From assembly GCF_000239815.1 (NCBI RefSeq), contig NZ_CAFK01000112.1:1-38326 (forward strand): DNA of 38,326 nucleotides. The letters are read 5' to 3'. This DNA is from Bradyrhizobium sp. STM 3843 (GTDB lineage Bacteria > Pseudomonadota > Alphaproteobacteria > Rhizobiales > Xanthobacteraceae). The position numbers and the translations under genes were made by a program. Below are positions 8,142 to 16,654 of the stretch, piece by piece. Position 1 is the first letter of the stretch, and each line of letters begins with the position of its first letter. The notes beneath the pieces are model-generated. The model was not told the origin of the DNA. It did not search any database and saw only the letters and a list, made by a program, of their open reading frames with translations.

Positions 8142-8903
8142 ATGGATCGGCCGGACCAAACCACGCATTTCGGCTTCAGGGATGTGCCCCTGGGCGAGAA
8201 GCAGACGTTGGTAAACGACGTATTTCACAGCGTGGCGTCCCGCTACGACCTGATGAACGACCTGATGTCGGGCGGACTGCACCGGGTATGGAAGGACATC
8301 ATGATCAACGCGCTGAGCCCGCCGAAGGGCGATCAGCCGTTCGCGCTGCTCGACGTCGCCGGCGGCACCGGCGACATCTCATTCCGGGCAGCCAAAACGG
8401 CGGGCTCGGGCTTCCACGCCACCGTCTGCGACATCAATACCGACATGCTCGAGGTCGGACGCCAGCGCGCGCTCAAGCAATATCTCGAGGACAAGGTCTC
8501 CTTCGTCGAGGGCAATGCGGAGGCGCTTGCCTTCCCGGACCGCTCGTTCGACGCCTATACGATCGCCTTCGGCATCCGCAACGTGCCGCAAATCGATCTC
8601 GCTCTGCGCGAAGCCTATCGCGTCCTGAAGCATGGCGGGCGCTTCCTCTGCCTGGAGTTCTCGACTGTCCAGGTGCCCGGCCTCGACCGGCTCTACGACC
8701 TGTTCTCCTTCAACGTGATCCCGCAGCTCGGCCGCGCGGTGACCGGCGATGCCGAGTCCTACCGCTATCTGGTCGAGTCGATCCGCAAGTTTCCAAACCC
8801 CAGCCTGTTTGGTGAGATGATCTCCAACGCAGGCTTCTCCCGCGTCTCCTGGCGGATCCTCTCCGGCGGCATCGTCGCGCTCCATTCCGGTTGGCGTTTG
8901 TGA
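8142..8903 (+). CDS. ubiE: Demethylmenaquinone/ubiquinone methyltransferase UbiE
   Basis: A 253-residue class I SAM methyltransferase performing the C-methylation step of ubiquinone biosynthesis. Motifs seen: [21 protein letters not shown] (UbiE signature), [12 protein letters not shown] (SAM binding) and AFGIRNV, with a late [10 protein letters not shown] strand. ATG 8142 is preferred because GGAG lies 7 nt before it; ATG 8118 in frame has no such site. The stop overlaps the ubiB start by 4 bp (GTGA), so the two are translationally coupled. Confidence 0.96.
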   Translation: MDRPDQTTHFGFRDVPLGEKQTLVNDVFHSVASRYDLMNDLMSGGLHRVWKDIMINALSPPKGDQPFALLDVAGGTGDISFRAAKTAGSGFHATVCDINTDMLEVGRQRALKQYLEDKVSFVEGNAEALAFPDRSFDAYTIAFGIRNVPQIDLALREAYRVLKHGGRFLCLEFSTVQVPGLDRLYDLFSFNVIPQLGRAVTGDAESYRYLVESIRKFPNPSLFGEMISNAGFSRVSWRILSGGIVALHSGWRL

Positions 8904-10477
8904 TCTCTGCATCTGTCCACATCCTGCGGCTCACCCGGGCCGCCTTCGTATTCGCGCGCGAGGGCGTGTTCGGCGTGGTCGATCCGGTCCTGGTCGCGCC
9001 ACCTGGTCAATGGGCGCTGAAGCTCGCCCGCCTGGTCGAGCGGCACGGTGCCAAATCCGGCCCGCGGCTGTCGCGGGCGCTGGAGCGCATGGGCCCGGCC
9101 TATCTGAAGCTCGGCCAATTCCTGGCAACCCGGCCCGACGTCGTCGGCGTGGTCCTGGCGCGCGACCTGGAAGCGCTGCAGGACCGGCTGCCGCCGTTTT
9201 CGCAGATCGAGGCGGAAGTGGTGATCGCGACCGCGCTCGAGCGCCCGATTCACCAGGTGTTCTGCCAATTCGGCCCGCCGGTTGCCGCAGCGTCGATCGC
9301 ACAGGTTCACCGCGGCGAGGTCGAACGCGACGGCATCCGCACGCCGGTCGCGGTCAAGGTGCTCAGGCCCAATGTGGCGTCGCGCTTCCGCCGCGACCTC
9401 GCCGACTTCTTCTTCGTCGCCGAGAAGGCCGAGGCGCATTCGCCCGAAGCGCGCCGGCTCCGGCTGATCGAGGTCATCAACACCATGTCGCGCTCAGTCG
9501 CGATGGAGATGGATCTCCGCCTCGAAGCGGCCGCGCTCTCTGAGATGGCGGAGAACACCAAAGACGATCCGGACTTCCGTGTACCGACCGTCGACTGGGA
9601 CCGCACCGCGCACAATGTGCTCACGATGGAATGGATCGACGGCATCGCGCTGAACGACCGGGCGCGGCTGGAGGCGGCCGGTGTCGATCTGCCCGATCTG
9701 GGCCGCAAGGTGATCCAGAGCTTTCTCCGCCATGCGCTGCGCGACGGCTTCTTCCATGCCGACATGCATCCCGGCAACCTGTTCCTCGACAAGGAGGGCC
9801 GGCTGGTCGCGGTCGATTTCGGCATCATGGGCCGGCTCGGCCTGAAGGAGCGGCGCTTCCTCGCCGAGATCCTGCTCGGCTTCATCACCCGCGACTATCG
9901 CCGCGTGGCCGAGGTGCATTTCGAGGCCGGCTATGTGCCGCCACACCACTCGGTGGAGAATTTCGCCCAAGCCATCCGTGCCATCGGTGAGCCGATCCAC
10001 AATCGCACCGCCGAAGAGATCTCGATGGCCAAGCTGCTCACGCTGCTGCTCGAGGTCACCGGCCTGTTCGACATGCGTACCCGCCCGGAGCTCATCCTGC
10101 TGCAGAAGACCATGGTCGTGGTCGAGGGCGTCGCGCGCGGCTTCGACCCCAGGCTCGACATCTGGAAAGTCGCCGACCCGGTGGTGCGCGAATGGATCGA
10201 GCGCAATCTGGGGCCGATCGGCCGCATCCAGAGCGCGGCCTCCGGGGTCGGCGATCTGGCGCGGCTGGCATCGACGTTGCCGGAGCTGGCCTACCGCGCC
10301 GCCTCCGTGCTGGAGCATTTCGAGATCATGACCCGCGACGGCCTGCGGCTCTCACCGGAGTCGATCGCCGCCATGGGCCGCACCGAGGGCAAGAAGAGCC
10401 GCTGGCGCGCCATCGCACTGTGGATCATCGCCGCCACCTTCATCGGCATCCTGATCGCGGTCCTGAGATTGGCCTAG
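8900..10477 (+). CDS. ubiB: UbiB-family atypical kinase for ubiquinone biosynthesis
   Basis: A 525-residue ABC1/ADCK/UbiB protein with membrane-anchored ATPase activity needed for coenzyme Q synthesis. It has KLGQ at 70-73 in YLKLGQF, the alanine-rich nucleotide loop ([13 protein letters not shown], about 128-140), Lys153 (VAVKVL), the catalytic [10 protein letters not shown] loop and VDFG. A hydrophobic C-terminal helix (about 500-522, [15 protein letters not shown]) anchors it. GTG 8900 is preferred, giving the GTGA overlap with ubiE; TTG 8891 is an in-frame alternative. The stop lies 7 bp before the coaBC operator palindrome. Confidence 0.95.
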   Translation: MISASVHILRLTRAAFVFAREGVFGVVDPVLVAPPGQWALKLARLVERHGAKSGPRLSRALERMGPAYLKLGQFLATRPDVVGVVLARDLEALQDRLPPFSQIEAEVVIATALERPIHQVFCQFGPPVAAASIAQVHRGEVERDGIRTPVAVKVLRPNVASRFRRDLADFFFVAEKAEAHSPEARRLRLIEVINTMSRSVAMEMDLRLEAAALSEMAENTKDDPDFRVPTVDWDRTAHNVLTMEWIDGIALNDRARLEAAGVDLPDLGRKVIQSFLRHALRDGFFHADMHPGNLFLDKEGRLVAVDFGIMGRLGLKERRFLAEILLGFITRDYRRVAEVHFEAGYVPPHHSVENFAQAIRAIGEPIHNRTAEEISMAKLLTLLLEVTGLFDMRTRPELILLQKTMVVVEGVARGFDPRLDIWKVADPVVREWIERNLGPIGRIQSAASGVGDLARLASTLPELAYRAASVLEHFEIMTRDGLRLSPESIAAMGRTEGKKSRWRAIALWIIAATFIGILIAVLRLA

Positions 10478-10484
10478 CACAAAC

Positions 10485-10521
10485 GATTGCAATGCAATCA
10501 CACTGTGATAGCATTGCAATC
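10485..10521 (+). promoter_or_regulatory. 37-bp near-perfect palindrome, candidate operator for coaBC
   Basis: The 37 bp are symmetric about C10503, with 17 of 18 arm positions paired (mismatch A10496/A10510). The palindrome resolves into two 15-bp palindromes: GATTGCAATGCAATC (10485-10499, perfect) and GATAGCATTGCAATC (10507-10521, one mismatch). They are separated by 7 bp and their centres are 22 bp apart, about two helical turns. This gives four GATTGCA-type half-sites, as expected for two ribbon-helix-helix dimers on one DNA face. It starts 8 nt after the ubiB stop and ends 28 bp before the coaBC start. A possible -35 TTGCAA (10487) and -10 TAGCAT (10509) fall inside it. No T-tract follows, so it is not a standard terminator. 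Confidence 0.8.
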
Positions 10522-10549
10522 ATAAGCATGGTGCTTCCGGGAGGCCGCG

Positions 10550-11980
10550 ATGGCCAGCCTGACCATCCGCAAGCTCGATGACGCGCTAAAAACCTATCTT
10601 CGGCTGCGCTCGGCGCAGAATGGCCGCTCGGTCGAGGAAGAGGTTCGCGTGATCCTGCGCGGCCTGATCGAACCGGTCGATCCGGCCGACCAACGCGCCA
10701 CTCCGCCACCGTCAGATTCCCCGGAACCTGCGCCCGCCGCCCTGCCCGGCGCCGCGCGAGAGCCTCGCATCACCCTGATCATCGGCGGCGGCATCGCCGC
10801 GTACAAATCGCTCGACCTGATCCGGCGGCTGAAGGAGCGGCACATCAAGGTCCGCTGCGTGCTGACCAAGGCCGCGACGCAATTCATCACCGAATTGTCG
10901 GCCAGCGCGCTGTCCGGCGAGCGCGTCTTCACCGACCTGTTCGATCCCCGCAGCGAATTCGATGCCGGTCACATCCGCCTCGCGCGCGACTGCGACCTGA
11001 TCGTGGTGGCACCGGCAACCGCCGACCTGATGTCCAAGATCGCACATGGCGCGGCCGACGATCTCGCCAGCGCGATCCTGCTTGCGGCGAGCCGACCGAT
11101 CCTGCTCGCGCCGGCCATGAACCCCATGATGTGGAGCAATCCGGCGACGCGACGGAATGCAGCGGCGCTGCAGCGCGACGGCATCCATATGGTCGGGCCG
11201 AATGCGGGCGAGATGGCGGAAGCGGGCGAGGCCGGCGTCGGCCGCATGGCCGAACCGCTGGAGATCGCCGATGTCGTCATGCGCATGCTGAGGCCGGCCG
11301 CGCCGCGACCGCTGGCCGGCAAGCGCGTGCTGGTCACCGCAGGCCCGACCCACGAGCCCATCGATCCGGTGCGCTACATCGCCAACCGTTCCTCCGGCAA
11401 GCAGGGCTACGCGATCGCTGCCGCCGCCCAGGCTGCCGGCGCCGATGTGCGGCTGATTTCAGGGCCGGTGGAAATCGATGCGCCGAAGGGCGTGACGGTG
11501 ACGCATGTCGAGTCCGCGCGACAGATGCTGCAGGCGGTGGAAGCCGTGCTGCCGGCCGACGTTGCGATCTTCGCGGCCGCCGTGGCCGACTGGCGCGTCG
11601 CGAACGAAGGCGGCCAGAAGCTGAAAAAGACCACCGCCGCGATGCCGCCGCTGCAGCTGGTCGAGAATCCCGACATTCTCGCCACCATCTCCCACCTGTC
11701 GGAGAACCGGCCGCCGCTGGTGGTTGGCTTCGCTGCCGAGACCGAACATCTGATCGAGAACGCAAGAGCGAAGCTCGCGCGCAAGGGCTGCGACTGGATC
11801 GTCGCCAATGACGTGTCGCCGGCAACCGGCGTGATGGGCGGCGATCGCAACACCGTGCACCTCTTGACCCGCGACGGCGCCGGCATCCATGTTGACTCCT
11901 GGCCGATCATGACCAAGGACGAGGTCGCAACCGCATTGGTTGCCGAGATCGCCAAAGCCGTAGGAACCACGCCACCGTGA
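10550..11980 (+). CDS. coaBC: CoaBC with N-terminal ribbon-helix-helix domain
   Basis: A 476-residue bifunctional enzyme that couples cysteine to 4'-phosphopantothenate (CoaB) and decarboxylates the product (CoaC) in CoA synthesis. Residues 1-42 are an extra domain resembling FitA/VapB-type ribbon-helix-helix antitoxins ([10 protein letters not shown] strand, [17 protein letters not shown] helices). Residues 43-72 are a Pro/Ala linker. Residues 73-247 are the CoaC flavoprotein: GGGIAAYKS, His141 ([10 protein letters not shown]), APAMNPMMW at 187-195. The usual flap ACG-x-x-G-x-G-R-M reads [13 protein letters not shown] here, with no Cys. Residues 257-476 are Coa[36 protein letters not shown] lies 5 nt before ATG 10550, and there is no in-frame ATG or GTG between codon 34 and the CoaC domain, so the fusion appears obligatory. 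The dut start overlaps its stop. Confidence 0.95.
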   Translation: MASLTIRKLDDALKTYLRLRSAQNGRSVEEEVRVILRGLIEPVDPADQRATPPPSDSPEPAPAALPGAAREPRITLIIGGGIAAYKSLDLIRRLKERHIKVRCVLTKAATQFITELSASALSGERVFTDLFDPRSEFDAGHIRLARDCDLIVVAPATADLMSKIAHGAADDLASAILLAASRPILLAPAMNPMMWSNPATRRNAAALQRDGIHMVGPNAGEMAEAGEAGVGRMAEPLEIADVVMRMLRPAAPRPLAGKRVLVTAGPTHEPIDPVRYIANRSSGKQGYAIAAAAQAAGADVRLISGPVEIDAPKGVTVTHVESARQMLQAVEAVLPADVAIFAAAVADWRVANEGGQKLKKTTAAMPPLQLVENPDILATISHLSENRPPLVVGFAAETEHLIENARAKLARKGCDWIVANDVSPATGVMGGDRNTVHLLTRDGAGIHVDSWPIMTKDEVATALVAEIAKAVGTTPP

Positions 11981-12435
11981 CCAGCACCATCGCCATCGAT
12001 GTCGAAATCCTGCCGCATGGCGAAGGTCTGATGCTGCCGACCTATCAGACCGCGCATGCCGCGGGCCTCGACCTGCTGGCTGCGGTTCCCGATGCCGAGC
12101 CGCTCGTGCTCGCGGCCGGCCGCCATGCGATGGTGCCGACCGGCCTCCGCATCGCGTTGCCGGAAGGCTATGAGGCGCAGGTGCGGCCGCGCTCGGGGCT
12201 CGCCGCACGCCATGGCGTCACCGTGCTGAATTCACCAGGCACGGTCGATGCCGATTATCGCGGCGAGATCTGCGTGCTCCTGATCAATCATGGTGAGGAG
12301 CCGTTCACGATTCGCCGCGGCGAGCGGATCGCGCAAATGGTGATCGCGCAGGTCGCGCGCGCCGAGCTCGTCGTTACGGCATCGCTGTCGACGACCGCGC
12401 GCGGGCAGGGCGGCTTCGGCTCGACGGGCCGTTAA
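11977..12435 (+). CDS. dut: dUTP diphosphatase
   Basis: A 152-residue trimeric dUTPase that hydrolyses dUTP to dUMP and PPi, keeping uracil out of DNA and feeding dTMP synthesis. Motifs: [10 protein letters not shown] (motif I), RPRSGLA (II), the catalytic-Asp segment [13 protein letters not shown] (III), [10 protein letters not shown] (IV) and the C-terminal arm [11 protein letters not shown] (V). It starts with GTG in a 4-bp GTGA overlap with coaBC, so it is translationally coupled to it and shares its control. Confidence 0.97.
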   Translation: MTSTIAIDVEILPHGEGLMLPTYQTAHAAGLDLLAAVPDAEPLVLAAGRHAMVPTGLRIALPEGYEAQVRPRSGLAARHGVTVLNSPGTVDADYRGEICVLLINHGEEPFTIRRGERIAQMVIAQVARAELVVTASLSTTARGQGGFGSTGR

Positions 12436-12517
12436 TCCACGGGCATTGCGCGCAATTTCGTTTGTCCACAAACACATGCGGCGCATTTTCCTCAGGCCAT
12501 ATTGCCGTTCACGGTCT

Positions 12518-12563
12518 GGACTCTTACCGCTGGAGTCCCGAAGCGGGTATTGTTGATTGATTC
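12518..12563 (+). promoter_or_regulatory. Cluster of three GANTC sites upstream of divL
   Basis: GACTC (12519-12523), GAGTC (12533-12537) and GATTC (12559-12563) lie within 45 bp, 63-107 bp before the divL start. The first two are the arms of an inverted repeat GGACTC-N9-GAGTCC (12518-12538). GANTC is the methylation target of CcrM in alphaproteobacteria. The 190-bp dut-divL gap is large enough for a separate promoter. Confidence 0.5.
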
Positions 12564-12625
12564 GCGAAACGGCGCGATCGACGCGATCGGCGCCGCGCGG
12601 AATTTCGTGCGGTTTTGGGGCAAAG

Positions 12626-15133
12626 ATGTCAGGCGTGATCGTGGTGATGCGTCGGACGCTGCTGTCGTGCACGTCTCTCGCGCGCGTCGGGCCCTTGGGC
12701 CTGGCAGCGGCCGCGCTTGCGCCGGCCGAGCCAGCCTTGGCTGGCGACGGCATGCCGATCAACGTCGTCGCAAACCTCGTCGAGCTAAGCCGGCAGGACG
12801 CCGCGGTGGTCGCAGCGGCGCTGGCGCTGCTCGGCTTCTCCGTGGTGGCCGCAATCGCGTTGGTGCGCACGCGAATCCACGCCGGGCGGAAAGAGGCGCG
12901 GCTGCGCGCCGACATCGCCCAGCTGCAGCTGCGGGCTGACCGCTATCGCGCCTTGCTGTTTGCCGAGCCACAGATCCTGATCTCATGGCCGGCCGGCGGC
13001 CATCGCCCGCAGATTTCCGGCGACACCTCGCTGCTGGTCCCGCCCGACCAGCCGCAACGCATTCTCGCTTTCGGCACCTGGCTGCCGGCCGAGCCGGCGC
13101 TCGAGCTCGACCGCGCCGTCGATTCGCTGCGTGAGATCGGCGAGAGCTTCCTGGTGCAGCTGACCACCACGCACGGCCACGTGGTCGAAGTGATGGGTCG
13201 CGCGATCGGCGGCCAGGCGATCGTGCGCATCCGTGAGCTCGCCGGGCTGCGCCGCGAATTCGCCGAGACGCAGCTCCGGCTGAAGGCGCTGTTCGAAGAG
13301 ACCGAGCTGCTCCGCGGTCTGGCCGCAGCGCTGCCCTGGCCGGTCTGGGCCAAGCAGGCCGGTGGCGCCCTGCTCTATGCCAACCCGGCCTATGCGCGCG
13401 CCATCGAGGCCAAAGACGTTCCCGATGCGATCAACCGCAACCTCGAACTGCTCGACAGCGACGATCGTGCCGAGATGCAGCGGGCGCTCGGAAGCTCCGG
13501 CAGCTTCGGCGCACGGCTGCCGATCGTCACCGGCGGCGAGCGACGCATCTACGACGTCCGCGCCTTCACGCTCCCTGGCGGCAACGCCGGCATCGCGGTC
13601 GATGCCAGCGAGGCGGAGGAGCTGCGCGCGGCGCTGGTGCGCATGGCGGATGCGCACCGGCGCACGCTCGACCAGCTCTCCTCCGGAGTCGCGGTCTTCG
13701 ACGGCCAGCGGCGGCTCGCCTTCTACAACGATTCCTATCGCCGGCTGTGGGATCTCGAGACCAGCTTCCTCGACAGCCAGCCGGACGATTCCAATGTGCT
13801 CGACCGGCTGCGCGCCGCCCGCAAGCTGCCGGAACAGGCCGACTTTCGCGCCTGGAAGGCCAAGCTGCATGAAGCCTATCGTGCCGTCGAGACCGCCAAG
13901 GACACCTGGTTCCTGCCCAACGGCCGCGCGCTCTCCGTCGTCACCACACCCAACCCCGAAGGCGGGGTCACCTACCTGTTCGACGATGTCACCGAGAGCT
14001 TCGACCTTGCCCGCCGCTATGACGGCCTGATCCGGGTTCAGCGCGAAACGCTGGACAGCCTCGCCGAGGGCGTCGCCGTGTTCGGCAGCAACGGCCGTAT
14101 CGAGCTGTTCAATCCGGCTTTCGCCAAGATGTGGCGGCTCGCGGCCGAAGCCTTGCGCGAGCGGCCGCATATCGACACCGTGGAAGCCTGGTGCCGGCCG
14201 CTCTATGACGACGTCACTGACTGGCGCAGCCTGCGCGAGGCCATCACCGGTATCGAGAACCGCCGCGACCTGGCGCTGAAGCTCGAGCGCAAGGACGGCA
14301 GCGTCCTGGACTGCATGAGCCGGCCCTTGCCGGACGGCGCCACCATGCTAACCTTCCAGGACATTACCGATACGGAGAATGTCGAGCGTGCGCTCCGCGA
14401 GAGCAACGAGGCGCTGGAAGCGGCCGGCCAGATGAAGATCGACTTCGTGCACCACGTCTCCTACGAGCTGCGCGCGCCGCTGACCACGATCATCGGCTTC
14501 GCGCATTTCCTCTCCGATCCCTCGACCGGGCCGCTGACGCCGAAGCAGGCCGAATATCTCGACTACGTCACCAAATCGACCAACGCACTGCTGGCGCTGA
14601 CCAACAACATTCTCGATCTTGCCACCATCGACGCCGGCGCCATGAAACTGGAGCTCGGCCCGGTCGACGCGGCGAAGGCGATCGCCGCCGCCGCGGAGGG
14701 CGTGCAGGATCGGCTCGCCACCGACCGCATCCGCCTCAAGGTCGAGGTCGCTCCCGATGTCGGCTCCTTCATCGGTGACGAACGCCGCGTGGTGCAAGTG
14801 CTCTACAATCTGCTCGCCAACGCGGTCGGCTTCTCGCCACCTGACACACTGGTAGTCGTCAGCGCACGGCGGACCGATCACAGCGTCAGCTTCGCAGTGA
14901 CGGATTCCGGTCCCGGCATTCCGCCCGAGGTGAAGGACAGGGTGTTCGAATGGTTCGAAAGCCATTCGCAGGGCTCACGGCATCGCGGCGCCGGCCTTGG
15001 GCTGTCGCTGGTGCGCTCCTTCGTCGAGCTGCATGGCGGCAAGGTGCGGATGGATTCGGTGGTCGGCAAGGGCACCACGGTGACCTGCGATTTCCCGACC
15101 GACCAGATCGCGCAGCGTAACGCCGCGGAATGA
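12626..15133 (+). CDS. divL: DivL-type sensor kinase with Tyr in place of the phospho-acceptor His
   Basis: An 835-residue membrane-associated PAS histidine-kinase homologue. Residues 9-40 form a hydrophobic leader, 59-81 a membrane helix, and 85-108 a coiled coil. Three PAS-like domains follow at roughly 225-335, 340-465 and 468-590. The dimerisation helix reads FVHHVSYELRAPLTTIIGF, with Tyr613 where kinases have His, the hallmark of Caulobacter DivL. The ATPase domain has an N-box (YNLLANAVGFSP), a G1 box (DSGPGIPPE) and a G2 box (GAGLGLSLV). In Caulobacter, DivL controls CckA and so CtrA phosphorylation and cell asymmetry. ATG 12626 is preferred because GGGG lies 5 nt upstream; the longer frame to 12557 has none. 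Its stop overlaps the tsaE start by 4 bp. Confidence 0.92.
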   Translation: MSGVIVVMRRTLLSCTSLARVGPLGLAAAALAPAEPALAGDGMPINVVANLVELSRQDAAVVAAALALLGFSVVAAIALVRTRIHAGRKEARLRADIAQLQLRADRYRALLFAEPQILISWPAGGHRPQISGDTSLLVPPDQPQRILAFGTWLPAEPALELDRAVDSLREIGESFLVQLTTTHGHVVEVMGRAIGGQAIVRIRELAGLRREFAETQLRLKALFEETELLRGLAAALPWPVWAKQAGGALLYANPAYARAIEAKDVPDAINRNLELLDSDDRAEMQRALGSSGSFGARLPIVTGGERRIYDVRAFTLPGGNAGIAVDASEAEELRAALVRMADAHRRTLDQLSSGVAVFDGQRRLAFYNDSYRRLWDLETSFLDSQPDDSNVLDRLRAARKLPEQADFRAWKAKLHEAYRAVETAKDTWFLPNGRALSVVTTPNPEGGVTYLFDDVTESFDLARRYDGLIRVQRETLDSLAEGVAVFGSNGRIELFNPAFAKMWRLAAEALRERPHIDTVEAWCRPLYDDVTDWRSLREAITGIENRRDLALKLERKDGSVLDCMSRPLPDGATMLTFQDITDTENVERALRESNEALEAAGQMKIDFVHHVSYELRAPLTTIIGFAHFLSDPSTGPLTPKQAEYLDYVTKSTNALLALTNNILDLATIDAGAMKLELGPVDAAKAIAAAAEGVQDRLATDRIRLKVEVAPDVGSFIGDERRVVQVLYNLLANAVGFSPPDTLVVVSARRTDHSVSFAVTDSGPGIPPEVKDRVFEWFESHSQGSRHRGAGLGLSLVRSFVELHGGKVRMDSVVGKGTTVTCDFPTDQIAQRNAAE

Positions 15134-16653
15134 CCGACAGGACCACATTCACCGTTGCGCTGGCGGACGAGACCGCAACGGCGAGCCTGATGGCCGATCT
15201 CGCGCTCCTGATCGGCCCGGGCGATCTGATCACCCTCTCCGGCGACCTCGGGGCCGGCAAAACCGCCGCTGCGCGGGCGATGATCCGCTATCTCGCCGGC
15301 GACGGCGAGCTTGAGGTGCCGAGCCCGACTTTCACCCTGGCACAAAGCTACGACCTGCCGTCATTTGCGCTGGTTCATGCGGATCTCTACCGGATCAGCG
15401 ATCCGTCCGAACTCGAGGAGATAGGGCTGGCGCCGCTGCCCGAGGCCACGGTGGTGCTGATCGAATGGCCGGAGCGGGCCAACGGCAGCTTGCCGCGAGA
15501 GCGACTGGACATCGCCTTCCGCCATGACAGCACCAAGGGCGACACCGCGCGCAGCGCTGAGATTACAGGCTACGGCAAGTCCGCCGCGATCGTCGCCCGC
15601 CTGCAGGCGCTGCGGCAATTTCTCACCGAAGCCGGCCACGCCCAGTCGCGACGCCAGCGCATGGCCGGGGACGCATCGATCCGTTCCTATGCGCGGCTGT
15701 TCAAGGGCGAGCGCGCCTTCATCCTGATGAATTCGCCGAAACGGCCCGACGGTCCTGCGATCTATGACGGCAAGTCCTACAGCGCCGCCGTGCATCTGGC
15801 CGAAGACGTCCGCCCCTTCGTCGCGATCGCCGGGAGCTTGCGCGCGCGCGGCATCTCCGCGCCCAGGATCAACGATGCCGATCTCGAGCATGGTTTTCTG
15901 ATCACCGAGGATCTCGGCAACGACGGCGTCGTCGCGGGCGCGCCGCCGCAGCCGATCCTCGAACGCTACGAGGCTGCGACTGATCTCCTGGCGAAGCTGC
16001 ACGGCGAGGACACGCCGGGCGTGCTGCCGCTGGCGCCGCAGGTCACCTACACGATTCCGATCTTCGACATCGAGGCCATGCTGATCGAGATCGGCTTGAT
16101 GCTGGAATGGTATCTGCCCGACCGCGACGTGCAGCCGTCAGATGATTTGCGCACCGCCTTCATGACGATGTGGCGGGAGCGTCTCGCAGAGCCGCTTGCG
16201 GCCAAGCGGACCTGGGTGCTGCGCGACTATCACTCGCCCAATCTGCTGTGGCTAGCGAGCCGCGAAGGCACTGCGCGGGTCGGCGTGATCGATTTCCAGG
16301 ACGCGATGATGGGGCCTGCGGCCTATGACCTCGTGTCGCTGCTGCAGGACGCACGTGTCGATGTGCCCGAAGAGATCGAGCAGGTCCTGCTGGCGCGCTA
16401 TATCGCCGCGCGCGAGGCCGCTGACGAGAGCTTCGATGCGCAGGCGTTCCGCGCGGACTACGCAGTCATGTCGGCGCAACGCAACACCCGCCTGCTCGGC
16501 ACCTTCGCCCGGCTCAACCGCCGCGACGGCAAGCCGCATTATCTGAAGCACCAGCCGCGGATCTGGACGTATCTCTCCCGCGCGCTCGCACATCCGGCGC
16601 TGTCGCCGTTGCGTGACTGGTACGCGGCCAACGTGCCGCCGCCGCTGTCCTGA
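15130..16653 (+). CDS. TsaE / AmgK-type sugar phosphotransferase fusion
   Basis: A 507-residue two-domain protein. Residues 1-160 are TsaE, the ATPase of the t6A37 tRNA-modification complex: P-loop SGDLGAGKT (37-45), PSPTFTL (64-70), HADLYR (83-88), IEWPE (111-115). Residues 175-507 are a protein-kinase-like phosphotransferase of the AmgK type, an anomeric sugar kinase acting on MurNAc/GlcNAc in peptidoglycan recycling: GDASIRSYARLF (180-191), catalytic loop RDYHSPN (365-371), metal loop VIDFQDA (386-392). ATG overlaps the divL stop (ATGA). Such fusions are known in Rhizobiales. The usual AmgK partner MurU is not adjacent; instead the gene meets folD tail to tail with 1 bp between the stops. 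Confidence 0.93.
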   Translation: MTDRTTFTVALADETATASLMADLALLIGPGDLITLSGDLGAGKTAAARAMIRYLAGDGELEVPSPTFTLAQSYDLPSFALVHADLYRISDPSELEEIGLAPLPEATVVLIEWPERANGSLPRERLDIAFRHDSTKGDTARSAEITGYGKSAAIVARLQALRQFLTEAGHAQSRRQRMAGDASIRSYARLFKGERAFILMNSPKRPDGPAIYDGKSYSAAVHLAEDVRPFVAIAGSLRARGISAPRINDADLEHGFLITEDLGNDGVVAGAPPQPILERYEAATDLLAKLHGEDTPGVLPLAPQVTYTIPIFDIEAMLIEIGLMLEWYLPDRDVQPSDDLRTAFMTMWRERLAEPLAAKRTWVLRDYHSPNLLWLASREGTARVGVIDFQDAMMGPAAYDLVSLLQDARVDVPEEIEQVLLARYIAAREAADESFDAQAFRADYAVMSAQRNTRLLGTFARLNRRDGKPHYLKHQPRIWTYLSRALAHPALSPLRDWYAANVPPPLS

Positions 16654-16654
16654 G

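Noticed and set aside
10485..10521. The palindrome as a terminator for ubiE-ubiB.
   Set aside because: No T-tract follows, and its two-palindrome internal symmetry fits an operator better.
10550..10675. A separate FitA-type antitoxin gene of a toxin-antitoxin pair.
   Set aside because: The domain continues in frame into CoaBC without a stop, and no PIN-type toxin gene is adjacent.
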